Notes: generated by a model from the sequence alone, not told the origin. Counted from the stretch's first letter, positions 35,976-48,384 are shown. The stretch: 64,000 nucleotides of DNA from Linum tenue (GCA_946122785.1 CAMGYJ010000005.1:84500547-84564546); one strand, 5' to 3'. A program made the numbers and translations.

Positions 35976-37390
35976 GCACGTGTATTAGCTTCAAATTTCA
36001 TAACACGTAAGTATTGGCGTGCGTTCCAAATCCTTTTCCCCAAAGAGAAGGATTGCCCAGTCTTCCCAACTTGACTTGCAGTTCTTAGTTCTTACTCTTT
36101 AAAGCTTAAAATCTTACATTTTTACGCTTCGAGATTATCAAAACGCTTCTATATAGAATCACAATTAGGACTGCATTGCGGGTCTTCAAATGGTTATCTC
36201 TCGGCTTCCGTAATTAACCAATGGCTCTTTTAAGCGTAAGGCTCTCTCAACCATGGTGTTTAACTGGATCGTGGTTTAACCCACAAAAGCAATTTGGGGA
36301 TTCCCTTAAATCAGAAATTATCTAACCAGATATATGAACAATGTCCGACCACTCTCAGTATCCTATTATACAATTATTCACGAACTGATCACTAATTTGA
36401 CTCCGAAACTTGATCTTATAAGTATCTGAAAGATGAAATGTTATTCAACATTTGCAAAAATCAATAACTTTCAGAATCAAGTAAACTAATGGATATGATA
36501 GAGTGGTGGTAATAAGGGTAACCAGCAATTGGGTCTAATTATCGCCTAAAGTAAAACATGGGTACCAGTAATTGTGGTGTCATTGGTTAAAATTTTAGGG
36601 GTGGACAATGGGCAGGTTGCGTGGGTTTTGGTCTCAAATTGACCCACCCGCTTACTAGGGGTTGTTATAATTATGACCGGCTATCCTCCCACATTATTTT
36701 GCGGGTTGGGTTGGGTGAATGGCGGATGGATGCTTCCATCACTCATGCACACCCCTAGTTAAAAAATCATCTAATCCTAGCACTTATATATTTTTGTTAT
36801 CCATCACAAGCAACTACCGGGATTGGATGATGGTTTGAGTCTTGACTCTTGACGGTTGGGTCCGTTTGGAAAGGGGGTGGGGGTGGTGATTCAAACTGTA
36901 TCATTCCACCACTTATCTCTCATCCCTTTCCCAGCGTTCTAGACCAGAGGGTTTCTGCCACAAAGAACCCTAAAACAAATTACTTATGGAAACTACTAAA
37001 TATTAATTCTCAACACAACCCAATTCAATGCACCCAACCGCGATCACACCCTCTATCCCACGTACCGAGATTTACGCGATCCAAACATTAAATCCCTCAA
37101 ATAACTTGTGAACCATAGATTTTATCAGTAGTACATATTAATCCGCAATTAAGAGTTCGAAACCGATGACTAAAACCTAGTTATTTTTGCGGAAAACCCC
37201 AGAAACACGCGGGAAAAGATATGCCCACCCTTCCAAGAACCCTAGTATAAATACTTCATTTTAGTTTAAGAGGGAACTAGCATACGATATCCCTCCTTTA
37301 GGTCATTTTACGTGCAGGCGATCAATCTTAGAGAAAGGCCTACATTTCACATACCAGAGCCCAGACATCCTCCACATTTTCAAACCTACC
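35976..37390. other. Intergenic DNA with a small hAT-like MITE
   Basis: Mostly featureless. At 36596-36757 is a 162-bp element with taggggtgga...cacaccccta ends and an imperfect 8-bp duplication (gttaaaat/gttaaaaa), hAT style. A TATA-like gtataaatac at 37250-37259 precedes the ULP1-like pseudogene. Confidence 0.5.
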
Positions 37391-37394
37391 AACA

Positions 37395-39460
37395 TGGGTA
37401 AGGGCGCAAATTCTACATCACGAGGAAATCCTTCATCGTCAAAGCATCCAATTAGTCAAAGTTGCGAGCATTCATTCTATTTTTGTTTTTGTGCTACTTA
37501 ATTATTATACGATGGTATTTTCTTTTTACCGTCGCCGGCGAAATTTGTATCTCTGACGAAGGGAGCTAGAATTGAGGAGGTTGTACTCGCCCCACCCATG
37601 CCTAATGGTGACATAATAATTATTCCCGACGACAACGAACCAGAGGTGATCCAGAAGCCTGGTGGAAAAGGCAAAGCCCAGTCTGGATTTAACAAGGATG
37701 TAGAGAGCATGGTAATCATTATTTTTTATGTCTCGACCAAAACATATTGATTTGGATAGATATTCATCCGGTCACCCTTGTTTTCGCAAGCCGTTCTGAA
37801 ATTCAAGCTCTCAGTGCTTGCTAACTACAATGACGAGCAAGTCAATGTAGCGCACTACATTTTTTATCCAGTCTACCACGAGACGAGATCTTGGTACAAA
37901 CCTTCCACAAATCATTAACCAGGAAGGTTTTTTGGACCTTATGTCCCCACTCGTTTGTGGATGGTGTGGTAAGTTATTATGTGAGAAACAACACCTGCTA
38001 ATTCGTTTGTACCATTTACGTAAAAAATTGATTGTTTATACTCGGTGTCATTGATTATTACGGATGTGTCCGCTCTATCAACCTTGGAATAAGTCTGGAT
38101 GGATCACGAACACAGAAAAGAAATATGCTACTTGCCATCTGACCTCCAAGTACACTAGGAGTAATGTTGTAATGGTTACTTATGGTTTCCCACTTCCGAT
38201 CTAGTTGATTAGGTTTCTAGTATGCTTTTTATACGTTCTGGTGTTATTTCTATACTTTTTGGACTGTTTCACTATTTATGTGGTTTTCGTTCTCGATATT
38301 CTGGTCTACTTCATTAGGTTTAAGGACTTCCTTATTAAGTTTTTGGCATACTTCCTATTTACTATGAATTTACTTTAACTTTCATCTGACTCCATCTATG
38401 TTAACTATTTGACGCATGAGCAGGAGTTTGCTACTTGCTATGGCTTGACACCTAAGAAGGTGTTGGATTTGTACGACCACACTTTCCTAATGCGGGCAGA
38501 GAATTGCGACAAGGTTGTTTCCTATGAATGCCTAGTGCATGTACTAATATGTATAGGTCGAATAAGTATTAAATGTTTGGTCATGTGTAGGTATCTTCCG
38601 ATGAATGATAGACAACATGATGGGAAGGCGCACTGGTACCTTGCTATCATTTTCATCAAGGAGTAAGAAATCCACATCCTTGATTCAAGTCAATCTGAGG
38701 AGCATAAGGCATTACGTCAGAGAGATGTGGAAAGAATGGTGGAGTTGTTAAATTGTGTGTGGTTCTTATGTTATCATCCATCTATGCGTTCGTGTTTTTC
38801 ATTACCAATGCTTCATCAATTGCGCAGATAGTTTTTTTGGATAGCTTGTGGCAGGCTCTCTACCTTGAACGCGAACACACATGAGAGCCGCCGAGATTTC
38901 TAGGTTATAAGTACACAAGGCCTTCTCGTCATGAACAAATGGATGAGTAAGAATGTTTCTTTCTACGTCATTTAAAATCTGTGCTTATGAAATAGTTTCT
39001 CATGCAATGATTTTCATCTTTTGTAGGTCTAGTAGTGGGGTGTGGGTGTGCTGTTGGATAATGGGAGCATCATTGGAGTCATTTTCATATGGGTGAGCCA
39101 TGCGCTAATGTTCTTATACGACAACATTTTGTAAAATTAAATCTTCATTGTATTGTTTACTCGGACTTAATATGAATTGTTTGATGTTCGTACAACCATG
39201 TGGCTCGGTGAGGCGAATGGAACTGGCTTTGTTTCTTGTATGACATCGTATGAACATGTTGAGGCATAAGGTGCTAAAGGAAGCCCAAAAAACGTGCAGC
39301 TAAACTTGGAGCTCTCACACTCGAGTACAAGGAAGCCAAACAAAAGGCACAACAAGAAAGAGAGAATGCCGAATTTGAGGATTGAAGTATTGTGATAGAT
39401 GATTTTATAAATGCTTGATGTTTTTGTTGGATTTGAAGTATTGTATTGCATTGCATTGAT
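37395..39460 (+). pseudogene. Decayed ULP1-like protease gene
   Basis: Begins with ATG at 37395 (MGKGANSTSRGNPSSSKHP). Exon-like pieces follow: 37525-37711 (ARIEEVVLAPPMPNGDIIIIPDDNEPEV, then a donor), about 37790-37970, 38409-38560, and 38588-38760. The last contains the protease signature YLPMNDRQHDGKAHWYLAI with the catalytic-type His, then an in-frame stop, then IHILDSS with the Asp. At about 39030 the segment equivalent to 'DCGVWVC' reads SSGVWVCCWIM, so the nucleophile Cys appears replaced. It is dead as a protease. It is a different lineage from the MULE ULP1 gene at 9240. Confidence 0.7.
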
Positions 39461-39479
39461 AAGAGACTTGTTACCACAA

Positions 39480-40106
39480 TTCTGGACTCTTCAACAGAAA
39501 AGGTTCAACATGGGTCTTGTAGTGGCTATGGAATCCACACATAGCCAAAACAATGGATGATTCTCGATCCAAAGCTCCAAGAACACGAACAAACTCCTCT
39601 TAGTAATTTTATTCAACAATTCTCTAACTATTACAACGTAAATAAAAGTCATCTTATAGCCAAAGAAAACCTAATAAAAGCCTAATGAACAAGGAAACAA
39701 ATAAGGTAAAATTCTACTCTAGAAAGGACATAAAACATGGCCGAAACTCTCTTTCTTCCAGCTCAAGCAAACTGCCTTCTAGCATAAGCAAGCTGCCAGA
39801 AAAATAGGCTTCAAACCAACTTTGAGCCTTTCGATCAAATCCCTCCACGTATGATTTCAATCATCCAATGCCATTTATTTGTATTAGAACATACCTAATT
39901 TCATGTGGTATGAATCTCCTGACTCGATTCTCAATCCTCTTCCTCGAATGGAGCTTCAAAGTAGGCTTCACAGTCACGTATCCAGACTAAGACATTTTCA
40001 GGCAGTTTCTCGGTTTTGAGATAGCTACTTTAAGGCAATGTAAAATGACCTTAATGTCTTGTTCTGGATACACAAATCCTTCCATCTTAAAGACAAACAC
40101 TTGGTA
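39480..40106 (-). repeat. Interspersed LTR-like repeat, related to 49430-50225
   Basis: Shares organisation and patches of sequence (caacaattctctaactatt; aatccttcttcttgcatttt with its continuation into 40107-40290) with 49430-50225, including the catgaaattg-ttgacacttggccaaattc segment. No ORF. It looks like LTR or leader DNA read on minus, but boundaries and family are unresolved. Confidence 0.4.
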
Positions 40107-42436
40107 TTCAATACAAATCCTTCTTCTTGCATTTTCATCGAGCCAATTGTAAGATATGAATCTCCAAAGTATGCACCATGAAATTGTTTTGACACTTAGC
40201 CAAATTCTGCCCCTTTTCTTGCCAATTGAGATTGCTTCTTTACAAAATTAAAATGGTTTTAAGTGTTGGTGTAAAAGTGCATAAGAAAAAAATGTTGATT
40301 TGAGCTAAAGTATTACTGCCAATATGCTTTTGTTGTTTGGAAACCTTCAGAAATAAGTGAATTCTAAAATCGAACAAATAAGGCACAACTGAAAATGCTA
40401 GTTACTTCAACGAATAAGAAAATACTAGTTAACCCAACCATAGAAAAAGGGCAATTCCTCCGACTCCAAGGTCTATAAACCAGTCGCCTAATTAAAAACA
40501 CAACTATCTCGTTATCAAATAAAAAAACACGACTATCTCTCTTGGTGAAGATGTTCTTCTCGAACAAATCTTTCCCCTAGTCCTCGCTCGGCGTCTCCTC
40601 ACTTGCTCCCTCTTGAATCATACGACGCCTTTATTTTGCAAACTTTATCGACTTGAGCAGCGACCTCCTTTGCATCAACGATAACAGCCTCTTCTGCCCC
40701 TTTTGAAGGCCTAAGCGGGATGACATAGTGCCCCATGATGAGGGCGGCAGATATAAGGATGGATGGTTCCTCAAAAATATAACAATCCATAGGAATATCC
40801 AGATTGGCAAGCAGAAGGCTTATGTATCCACCAAAGGGCAAACTCCCATTGTACTCGTCACTACTTGTTCTGATCATGCAGTCGAAAAGCAAGTGGGAAT
40901 AGTCAAGCGTGCGTCCAGCCAAGGCATTGGAGATCACCAAAGATCAAGTTGATTGACAACATCAAGCGAGTCGTTGCGGGGAAGAAAGACATGCGTGAAT
41001 AAATAGTGAAGAACCCTATGCACACCGTTGAGAGATGCAGTGGTGATTATTCCAGTGGAGAGTACAGTCCTTCGAAGAAGCTCGCCGGATTTCTCAATGG
41101 GATCAAAGTTGTACGCACCCATTTCTTGCTCATGAGCAAGGGGAAGCCCACCAGTGGGAAAGTTAAAAGCCCGACCTAGGCCTTCAGTTGTCAAACTAAT
41201 CTCATGACCAGTAACAAGACTTGAGAACTCTCCAAATTCAATACCCATGCACTGCATGTTTGCATAGAAATTCAATACAAATCCTTCTTCTTGCATTTTC
41301 ATCGAGCCAATTGTAAGATATGAATCTCCAAAGTATGCACCATGAAATTGTTTTGACACTTAGCCAAATTCTGCCCCTTTTCTTGCCAATTGAAATTGCT
41401 TCTTTACAAAATTAAAATGGTTTTAAGTGTTGGTGTAAAAGTGCATAAGAAAAAAATGTGGATTTGAGCTAAAGTATTACTGCCAATATGCTTTTGTTGT
41501 TTGGAAACCTTCAGATATAAGTGAATTCTAAAATCGAACAAATAAGGCACAACTGAAAATGCTAGTTAATTCAACGAATAAGAAAATACTAGTTAACCCA
41601 ACCATAGAAAAAGGGCAATTCCTCCGACTCCAAGGCCTATAAACCAGTCGCCTAATTAAAAACACAACTATCTCGTTATCAAATAAAAAAAACACGACTA
41701 TCTCTCTTGGTGAAGATGTTCTTCTCGAACAAATCTTTCCCCTAGTCCTCGCTCGGCGTCTCCTCACTTGCTCCCTCTTGAATCATACGACGCCTTTAAT
41801 TTGCGAACTCTATCGACTTGAGCAGCGACCTCCTTTGCATCAACGATAACAGCCTCTTCTGCCCCTTTTGAAGGCCTAAGCGGGATGACATAGTGCCTCA
41901 TGATGAGGGCGGCAGGTATAAGGATGGATGGTTCCTCAAAAATATAACAATCCATAGGAATATCCAGATTGGCAAGCAGAAGGCTTATGTATCCACCAAA
42001 GGGAAAACTCTCATTGTACTCGTCACTACTTGTTCTGATCATGCAGTCGAAAAGCAAGTGGGAATAGTCAAGCGTGCGTCCAGCCAAGGCATTGGAGATC
42101 ACCTAAGATCAAGTTGATTGACAACATCAAGCGAGTCGCTGCGGGGAAGAAAGACATGCGTGAATAAATAGTGAAGAACCTTATGCACACCGTTGAGAGA
42201 TGCAGTGGTGATTATTCCAGTGGAGAGTACAGTCCTTCCAAGAAGCTCGCCGGATTTCTCAATGGGATCAAAGTTGTACGCACCCATTTCTTGCTCATGA
42301 GCAAGGGGAAGCCCACCAGTAGGAAAGTTAAAAGCCCGACCTAGGCCTTCAGTTGTCAAACTAATCTCATGACCAGTAACAAGACTTGAGAACTCTCCAA
42401 ATTCAATACCCATGCACTGCATGTTTGCATAGAAAT
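40107..42436. repeat. 1164-bp tandem duplication
   Basis: Unit 40107-41270 is repeated at 41271-42436 with only a few percent differences. The junction ttcaatacaaatcc follows gcatagaaa in copy one, whereas copy two continues into unique DNA (gcatagaaataac). Each unit carries the 3' part of a transposon-associated ORF on the minus strand. Confidence 0.92.
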
Positions 42437-42800
42437 AACTAACAGCGAGAGTACATGGAGGCAGAGGGAGGGAGTGAAGAAGAAACCCCCTTCAAAGGTT
42501 GTTGATGTAGTGCAGCACCTGAATATCAAACTCTCGAAACTCTGCAAGGTCGACAATGATTTTAGTGTGAAGAGAACGAGAAGAATACAATCTATAGAAC
42601 CGATCGCGATTCCTTTCCTAGGGGTCATTAACAACCTTGTTTACAAAGGTTTTCTTAACACCGTGAAGTCTTGGAAGGGGGATGTTGTCATCCATGTTTG
42701 GGGAAGAGAACGGAAACAAAGCAAAATGAGGAAACAAAGAATGAAAGGGTAAATAGATAGTAAGACATAATGCAAAGAGATGGAAAGATAGAAGGAAATA
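40599..42800 (-). pseudogene. Plant transposon-associated protein, duplicated and broken
   Basis: On minus the N-terminal part lies at about 42800-42437 (MDDNIPLPRLHGVKKTFVNK, then frames with HTKIIVDLAEFREFDIQVL). It continues into 42430-42099 (FYANMQCMGIEFGEFSSLV, EGLGRAFNFP) and, after a stop, 42102-41764 (SHLLFDCMIRTSSDEYN, LDIPMDCYIFEEPS). The second copy, at 41359-40599, has lost the N-terminal part at the duplication joint. The pattern fits the 'putative plant transposon protein' domain found in many Gypsy-derived repeats. Its function is unknown, and stops and shifts make this copy a pseudogene. Confidence 0.5.
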
Positions 42801-43136
42801 TAAAGCGTCTCGCATCGGCTAAAACTTAAAAGAAGGAGAGAGAAAAACTCCCGCAAGAGATAAATACAAAAGATATTCCTTACCTCAGCAGTAGATATTA
42901 CTTACTTCCTATATATCAACAAATCAATATTCTCAGTAGATATATCTCACACTTAGATTAGGATATCTTAACCAGTGATTCGACCCATCAAATAATTAGC
43001 TAAACACTAGGACAATAGATAGACTTGAAAACTCAGCCACTGATTCGACCCCTCATAATAATCACTTGCACTATAATAGATAGACTTTTGGTATGCTTTT
43101 TGAGAGATTTGGTATGTTTTAGGAGACTTGTAATGT
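42801..43136. other. Intergenic DNA with degenerate words
   Basis: No gene. At 43080-43140 degenerate words (gacttttggtatgctttt, gacttgtaatgtgctttt) match the array at 44463-44620. Confidence 0.4.
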
Positions 43137-43950
43137 GCTTTTACCAATGTTGTCATAACCGAACTAGAGCATGAACCGATAAAATAAACGGTTTACACTT
43201 TGATGGTCCAACCGGTATTAGGCCGTCAAAAACCATTAGAGAACTGTTACCTTATAAACAATAATATTATAAGTAGAAGAAACATAGAGTAATAATTTAA
43301 CAATTTGATGGCTAAAGCAAAATTTACTTGACAAGTACCAGTAAGTAATTTTACATTATATACAATAAAAAATTTGCAAACAACTAAACCTCGCCACCCC
43401 ATTCCCATTCTTCTCCCCGCCGCTCCTCCCTCTTACCCACAGAAACAAAACAAATGTACAAATCTCTCAACGTAACCCTTCATCTTCCTCACATCGGTGA
43501 AACTTCTCGTTTCTCTCTACAATCATCGTTTCCATTTTTCTGGTGCTATTTTCTTTTCCCCTTCCCCTTGGCACGTTCTCGGATATTCCAAATCGATGAG
43601 CGGGGAGCGGCGACAGAGAGTGGCGATGGGGCGCGACGCTCGACTCTCTGTCTAATTCCTTTCCAGATTGCACGAAGACGAGAAATGCCAATCAATTAAG
43701 GTTCAGTTTCAAGATAGTCGGACGTTTATTAGGTATTTTATTTTTTGATTTTCTATTTTTATATTTAAAATAACCGGCCAAAAGAAAAAATCGGGCAAAC
43801 GGTTCAAGCGGCTAACCGCCTCGGCCGCTCGTCGACTGCTCCAAAAAACCTCTTCGGCTTATTGATGTGCCAAGTCGGCTTGGTAGTCGGGTATCGGTTT
43901 TACCGGTCGGGCCGACCAACTCGGTTCAGTCTTAATAACACTGCTTTTAC
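43137..43950. mobile_element. hAT-type non-autonomous element, copy 1
   Basis: Element 43145-43942 with the 8-bp duplication gcttttac on both sides. Ends caatgttgtcataaccgaac and (complement) agtgttattaagactgaacc. The interior has repeated cggcc/ccggt text and no transposase. It is inserted in a word array. Confidence 0.8.
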
Positions 43951-44849
43951 GTAACTTGTGGTGTGGTTAGATTGTAGTCTGCTTTCTATCTCTTCCCAAC
44001 TAATGATCAGTTCGAGACCTAGTAAAAATGAAATACGTTTAGAATTTCCATAAAATTTGATTCCTAATCAATAAGACCAGAATATCCGAAAACCAATTCA
44101 CTTTTATTAAGCTTTTAACCCTATAAATCATCATTATTATAATTGGAGTTTTATAAATTGTGATTGGAGTTGTTTAAATCATCATTATTATTGCTTTTTA
44201 AATCAATGTGAATTGGTCCAATGCTTGGCCCATTAACCTCGCATGCATTAAGCCCACGAGAGCAGTAATTGGATCCGATATCATATTGCAGTATTCTATA
44301 CCCAATAAGGTAGGTTATTTCACAAACACAAGTTAAGATAACTATCCACCAACAATTTGATGTAATTCCCTCTTCTTTATCTTCTTCTTCCCGTCGAAAC
44401 GATCCCAGAACGGAATACACCTACCTGGAACAAGAACGAAAAACTAAATAGATAAAGGGGCAAGACAGTAGACTTGTGGCGTGCTTTTATAAACATGTGG
44501 TTTGCTCTACGTTACTTGTGGCAAACAATAATAAACTTGTGGTGTGCGTTATTGGTCATCTGGTGTGCTTTAACGAACTTATGGCGTGTGTTTCTAAACT
44601 TAAGGTCTGCTTTGTGCAATCGTGTAATAGAGAGAGGCGGCTGGTGTACCACGCCTCTCGATTTGGGCCAGGTGCTCTGATCGGACATGGCAAATGATTG
44701 TTTGAATGGAAGGACGAAAGAAGAAGAGTGTGTGCATCATAATTTCTTGGATCGAATTCAACGGAGAATGGGGGTTGTGAATCCCAAGTTCTGGCATGGA
44801 ATTGGAATTAATTATTGGAATGGGGCAAGCGGTGAGAGATGGGAAATAG

Positions 44850-44880
<31 letters not shown>

Positions 44881-45244
44881 ACACGAAGGTGGGACAGAGG
44901 AAGGGCTTGTGGTAAGAGAGGAGGAGAAAAGGGTTGGGTCGTCTGGCCAAAACATGACTTTGGTTCGCACGTCCTGGCCGACCATCCTAAGGAAATGGAT
45001 TAGAATGTAACATTTTTTGGTTGGGGGATTTGTAATGTAATTTTATTTATAATTCCAAAAAAAAATATCCCGCTAATTATCTCGGTCGTTCAGGTGGATC
45101 ACACGACAGAGATGCCTCGTGTACGACAGACCGCCATATTTGGCTGGTGGACAGTAGAAGTCACCATATATAACAAAACTCAACGGGCGTACGGTAGGCT
45201 AGGGTACGTCCGGGCGTACGCTAGCCTTTGCCATATATATATAT
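43951..45244. other. Right flank of the decayed ULP1 locus
   Basis: An array of about five aacttgtggtgtgcttt-like words lies at 44463-44620. The rest has an (AG)n run at 44857-44880, scattered short open frames without recognisable domains, and a tandem gggcgtacg block at 45185-45228. No gene supported. Confidence 0.45.
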
Positions 45245-45648
45245 GGTGCCTTCTACGGTACCTCGGGTGAAATTCGGGGAACTGCATACCTTGAGTATGA
45301 AAACGCTATCTAGACCTCGAATTAGCAGGATTTTTGGGCATGATACTATACCCTAACACTTAATGAGTGAACCCTATATCCTAATTATCTAAATCATAAA
45401 CTATAAACCCTAAGATGTTGGATTGATTTTTTGCCTATATTTGGACGAATCATAACCTTCGATTATTGTTTCTAATTAAATTGATCTTGGAGTATAAGAT
45501 CTAGATAATTAAGACCTAGATTTTGATCTTTAAGGGTTAGAGTATAGTATCATGTCCGAAAGATCAGTCAATTCAAGTTCTGGATAGCATTTTCTTACTC
45601 AAGATATGCAGTGCCTCGGATTTCACCCTAAATACCGTAGAACTCCCC
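45245..45648. mobile_element. Long-TIR MITE in a TA tract
   Basis: About 404 bp, nearly a complete inverted repeat. The left arm (ttctacggtacctcgggtga, ggggaactgcataccttgag, catgatactataccctaac) matches the complement of the right arm (ttctacggtatttagggtga). It is flanked by (TA)n on both sides, so target duplication cannot be read. The long arms would fold into one hairpin, a likely siRNA source. Confidence 0.8.
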
Positions 45649-46157
45649 ACAGATATATATATATATATATATAGTCTGACCCATATATATTGCCTTCAAT
45701 GAAGCATCAACCGAGTTTTGTATATCCACAAACTAACTTCAAAACTAGGCCCATTTACATATAATCATAAACACAAAAACAAGGAAATGACTAGTAATAA
45801 ACCTTAGATCTATGCGTATTTCGTCTAGGGATCTCAAGATCAATAGAAGACTAGGGATTAGGGATTGATAATGGGAAATTGGGAAGAAAAGGGGATCGAA
45901 TAAGAAGAAGATCAGTCGGTTAAGGGTAGGCGACGGCTAATTGGGGGAGAGGGGAAGAAGGTTCTGCCGCATAAGAGAGAAGAGAGAGAAGTTAGGATTT
46001 GGGGAATTTTGTTCTATATTTTCTTAATGAGAAACTACCCACTAATTACAGAATATATGACATAAATAATTCTCACTAACTACCCAACTATTACCTCATA
46101 AAAAGAAAACCAAGTAACCCAATTACCCAAATATACCACAAACCACCAAATAATTTT
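45649..46157 (-). repeat. 3' LTR (left part) of a gag-only Gypsy element
   Basis: From roughly 45830 to 46157 it is similar to the short LTR at 50896-51192 in minus orientation (ctctctcttctctcttatgc, gactgatcttcttcttattc). It resumes at 48385 after the Pack-MULE-like element. The outer boundary was not found. Confidence 0.5.
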
Positions 46158-46415
46158 GAGATAATAGCATTTTCTGCCCCTGTACTATTGCAAAGTAACA
46201 AACGTGCCCCTATACTATTTTTTCGCACAAACATACACTTATAATATTACAACGTAACCAAAATACCATTCGGTTAGAAATTCTGTTTTCTCACTGTTAA
46301 CTAGAATCTGAAATGACTCAACTACCCTTGATTAATAACAAAATGCCACCCCCATTCGATTGTCCAAGAAAACCCACGTGATAACCCACCTCCTCTACTA
46401 TTTCATTCTTCCTCG

Positions 46416-46859
46416 ATGAAGACACAGCCGGCGGCGGGAGCATCCCTGAACCAGCGGGAGTATCCTGAAATCCTTCTCCTTCCTCCTCGGCTAATTCGTC
46501 AATCTCATCTTTTAGGAAATCTTCGAAACCCTCCAGAGGCCAATGGGAGAGAAGGCTTCAATCCGACATCCACACTGCCGGCCGCCGTCCCCTTTCCCAC
46601 GCCATATCTCCCTCCTCCTCCGTATATCTCAACCACGGTGGCGGCGGTACTGCCCCTGCCTCCTCGACATACGCGTCTAGCGCCGACAATATCGCTAGAC
46701 GCTAGGTTGCTTAAAGACTGGATGAAAAACAAGCCTAGTAGTAGCAGCGCCGGAAGCAAGGTTTGCAAATCATTTCTTTTGATAAGCTTGTTCTTCCTTT
46801 GTTGTAATTTTTCTTTTTGCATTTTGTTTGTACATAGTGAATTATACCAGATTGCATAA
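46416..46859 (+). CDS. Possible captured gene fragment in the Pack-MULE-like element
   Basis: A 147-codon GC-rich, proline/serine-rich frame (PTPYLPPPPYISTTVAAVLPLPP; ARLLKDWMKNKPSSSSAGSKV) ends just after a possible donor in ggaagcaag/gtttgc. Its base composition differs sharply from the AT-rich flanks. I do not recognise the source. It could be an acquired exon or simply non-coding arm sequence. Confidence 0.3.
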   Translation: MKTQPAAGASLNQREYPEILLLPPRLIRQSHLLGNLRNPPEANGREGFNPTSTLPAAVPFPTPYLPPPPYISTTVAAVLPLPPRHTRLAPTISLDARLLKDWMKNKPSSSSAGSKVCKSFLLISLFFLCCNFSFCILFVHSELYQIA

Positions 46860-47225
46860 CTGCGTCGTTGTTGCCAAATGTGTGGATGAATAATGTGGGT
46901 ATTTGGAACTATGAATTGGGTCAATAGAATCAAATGATAATGTCATTCATACAAAAAAGAACTAGAGGATCTTTGTTTCTAGCTTTCATCAGTTTCAGCA
47001 GCTCCTTGTTCAAGCTCCAGAATGGCGCTAAACACAAACGCTTTCCCCGGTTTAAACAGCTTCTTCAGTTCCTCTGCCTTCTGGATAGTGGGCACTTGTT
47101 CTTTACTTTCATATTCTCGTGCCTCCCCAATGGCAAAGATTAAAGTCAGGACATTCAAAATCAGCCCAATGCAAAAGCATTATAAACCATAACACTACTT
47201 GCCTTGTCGGATAAATATTTCCTGA

Positions 47226-47916
47226 ATCATAAACAACGGCGGATCCAGGACATGGTAGAGTACTGGGCCGCATTTCATTAGACAATTAGATACTGTAAAT
47301 AAAAAACAAAGTTTTTTTTACAATATCAATTGTACACCTCTATCTTTTAAATTTTAATGTAGTGAATTCAAAAATAATGGAATCTACATCCATACCAATA
47401 ACATACTCTCTTTCAGATACAATAGTTAACCAATCGACGAGAAATTTATCGCTCATTTTGTTACGCAAATAATTTTTCACATGTATTATTGTTGAAAAAG
47501 CTCTGCATAATAGTTGTTGAAACGGGCAATGTCAACACTAGACAAATCAATCGACTAATCAATTTGTATTGTGTGTCAATCCCTATTTCCACTGCTACTT
47601 GAGTAATTTTTCAAGGGAACAAGTCTCATATTTGTTTTAGTCTTTTACGTTTTAGACTTTTAGAATATTAGATTTCATTGTTTGTTTTTCTTTAGACGAG
47701 ATTATTGGAGCTAGAATTTTCAGGCTAAATTTAGAATTGTGATTTGAATATGTTTATCGGACCCGTTTTCCTATTTGCATACAATTTTATTATAAATTAA
47801 TACTGAACCGAATGACTAAAATCGTTAAACTAATAAGGACTATACTAGCTCCGGATCCAGAGGAGGGCTGGGCCGTGGCCCAGGGTGGCCACCCTGGATC
47901 CGCCACTGATCATAAA
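47226..47916. mobile_element. hAT element nested in the Pack-MULE-like element
   Basis: Element 47234-47908 (675 bp) with the 8-bp duplication atcataaa. Ends caacggcggatccagg and cctggatccgccactg. On the minus strand about 47570-47400 encodes, with one frameshift, ICLVLTLPVSTTIMQSFF and LRNKMSDKFLVDWLTIV, a degenerate hAT C-terminal dimerisation domain, so it derives from a transposase-encoding hAT copy. Confidence 0.88.
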
Positions 47917-48384
47917 TTTAGTAACGCGATACTCGCGCAGGATCTAGATCAGGAAGTCCCTTGCCCTGTTCTCATACTGAAACTCTGGTAAGTACGATTG
48001 AATATTGTTTCCGGGATGCTCCCGCAGCCACCGGAAGGAGAGGGATTCGGGTATGCTCCCGCCGCCGGTTGCGTCTTCCTCGACAGGATGAAATAGGAGA
48101 CGGGGTGGGTTTTCTTTTAAAGTGGATGAATCAGGTGGGTTTTCTTTGACAGTGGAACAATTCGAATGGGGAGGAATGGTATATATGGCATTTTGTTATT
48201 AATCAGGGTTAGTTGGGTCATTTCAGACACAAGATAACGGTAAGAAAACAGAGTTTCTAACGGAAGGGTATTTTCGTTACGTTGTAATATTAAGGGCATA
48301 TTTGTGCGAAAAAAATAGTACAGGGACACGTTTGTTACTTTGCAATAGTACAAGGGCAGTAAATGCTATTATCCCAATAATTTT

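Larger units (their letters stand above)
46149..48384. mobile_element. Pack-MULE-like non-autonomous Mutator element
   Basis: Element 46158-48375 (2218 bp) with the 9-bp duplication aataatttt (46149-46157, 48376-48384). Inverted repeats of about 190 bp start gagataatagcattt and, on the complement, gggataatagcattt. Similarity continues inward to roughly 330 bp (ggcggcgggagca in both arms). The interior carries GC-rich exon-like sequence (46416-46860, and 47960-48110 in inverted relation) but no transposase, which fits a Pack-MULE or a MULE with fold-back arms. It also contains a hAT element. Confidence 0.88.

Noticed and set aside
44687..45010. 107-aa ORF with Arg-Glu repeats
   Set aside because: Spans an (AG)n run; no domain and no supporting splice or promoter structure.
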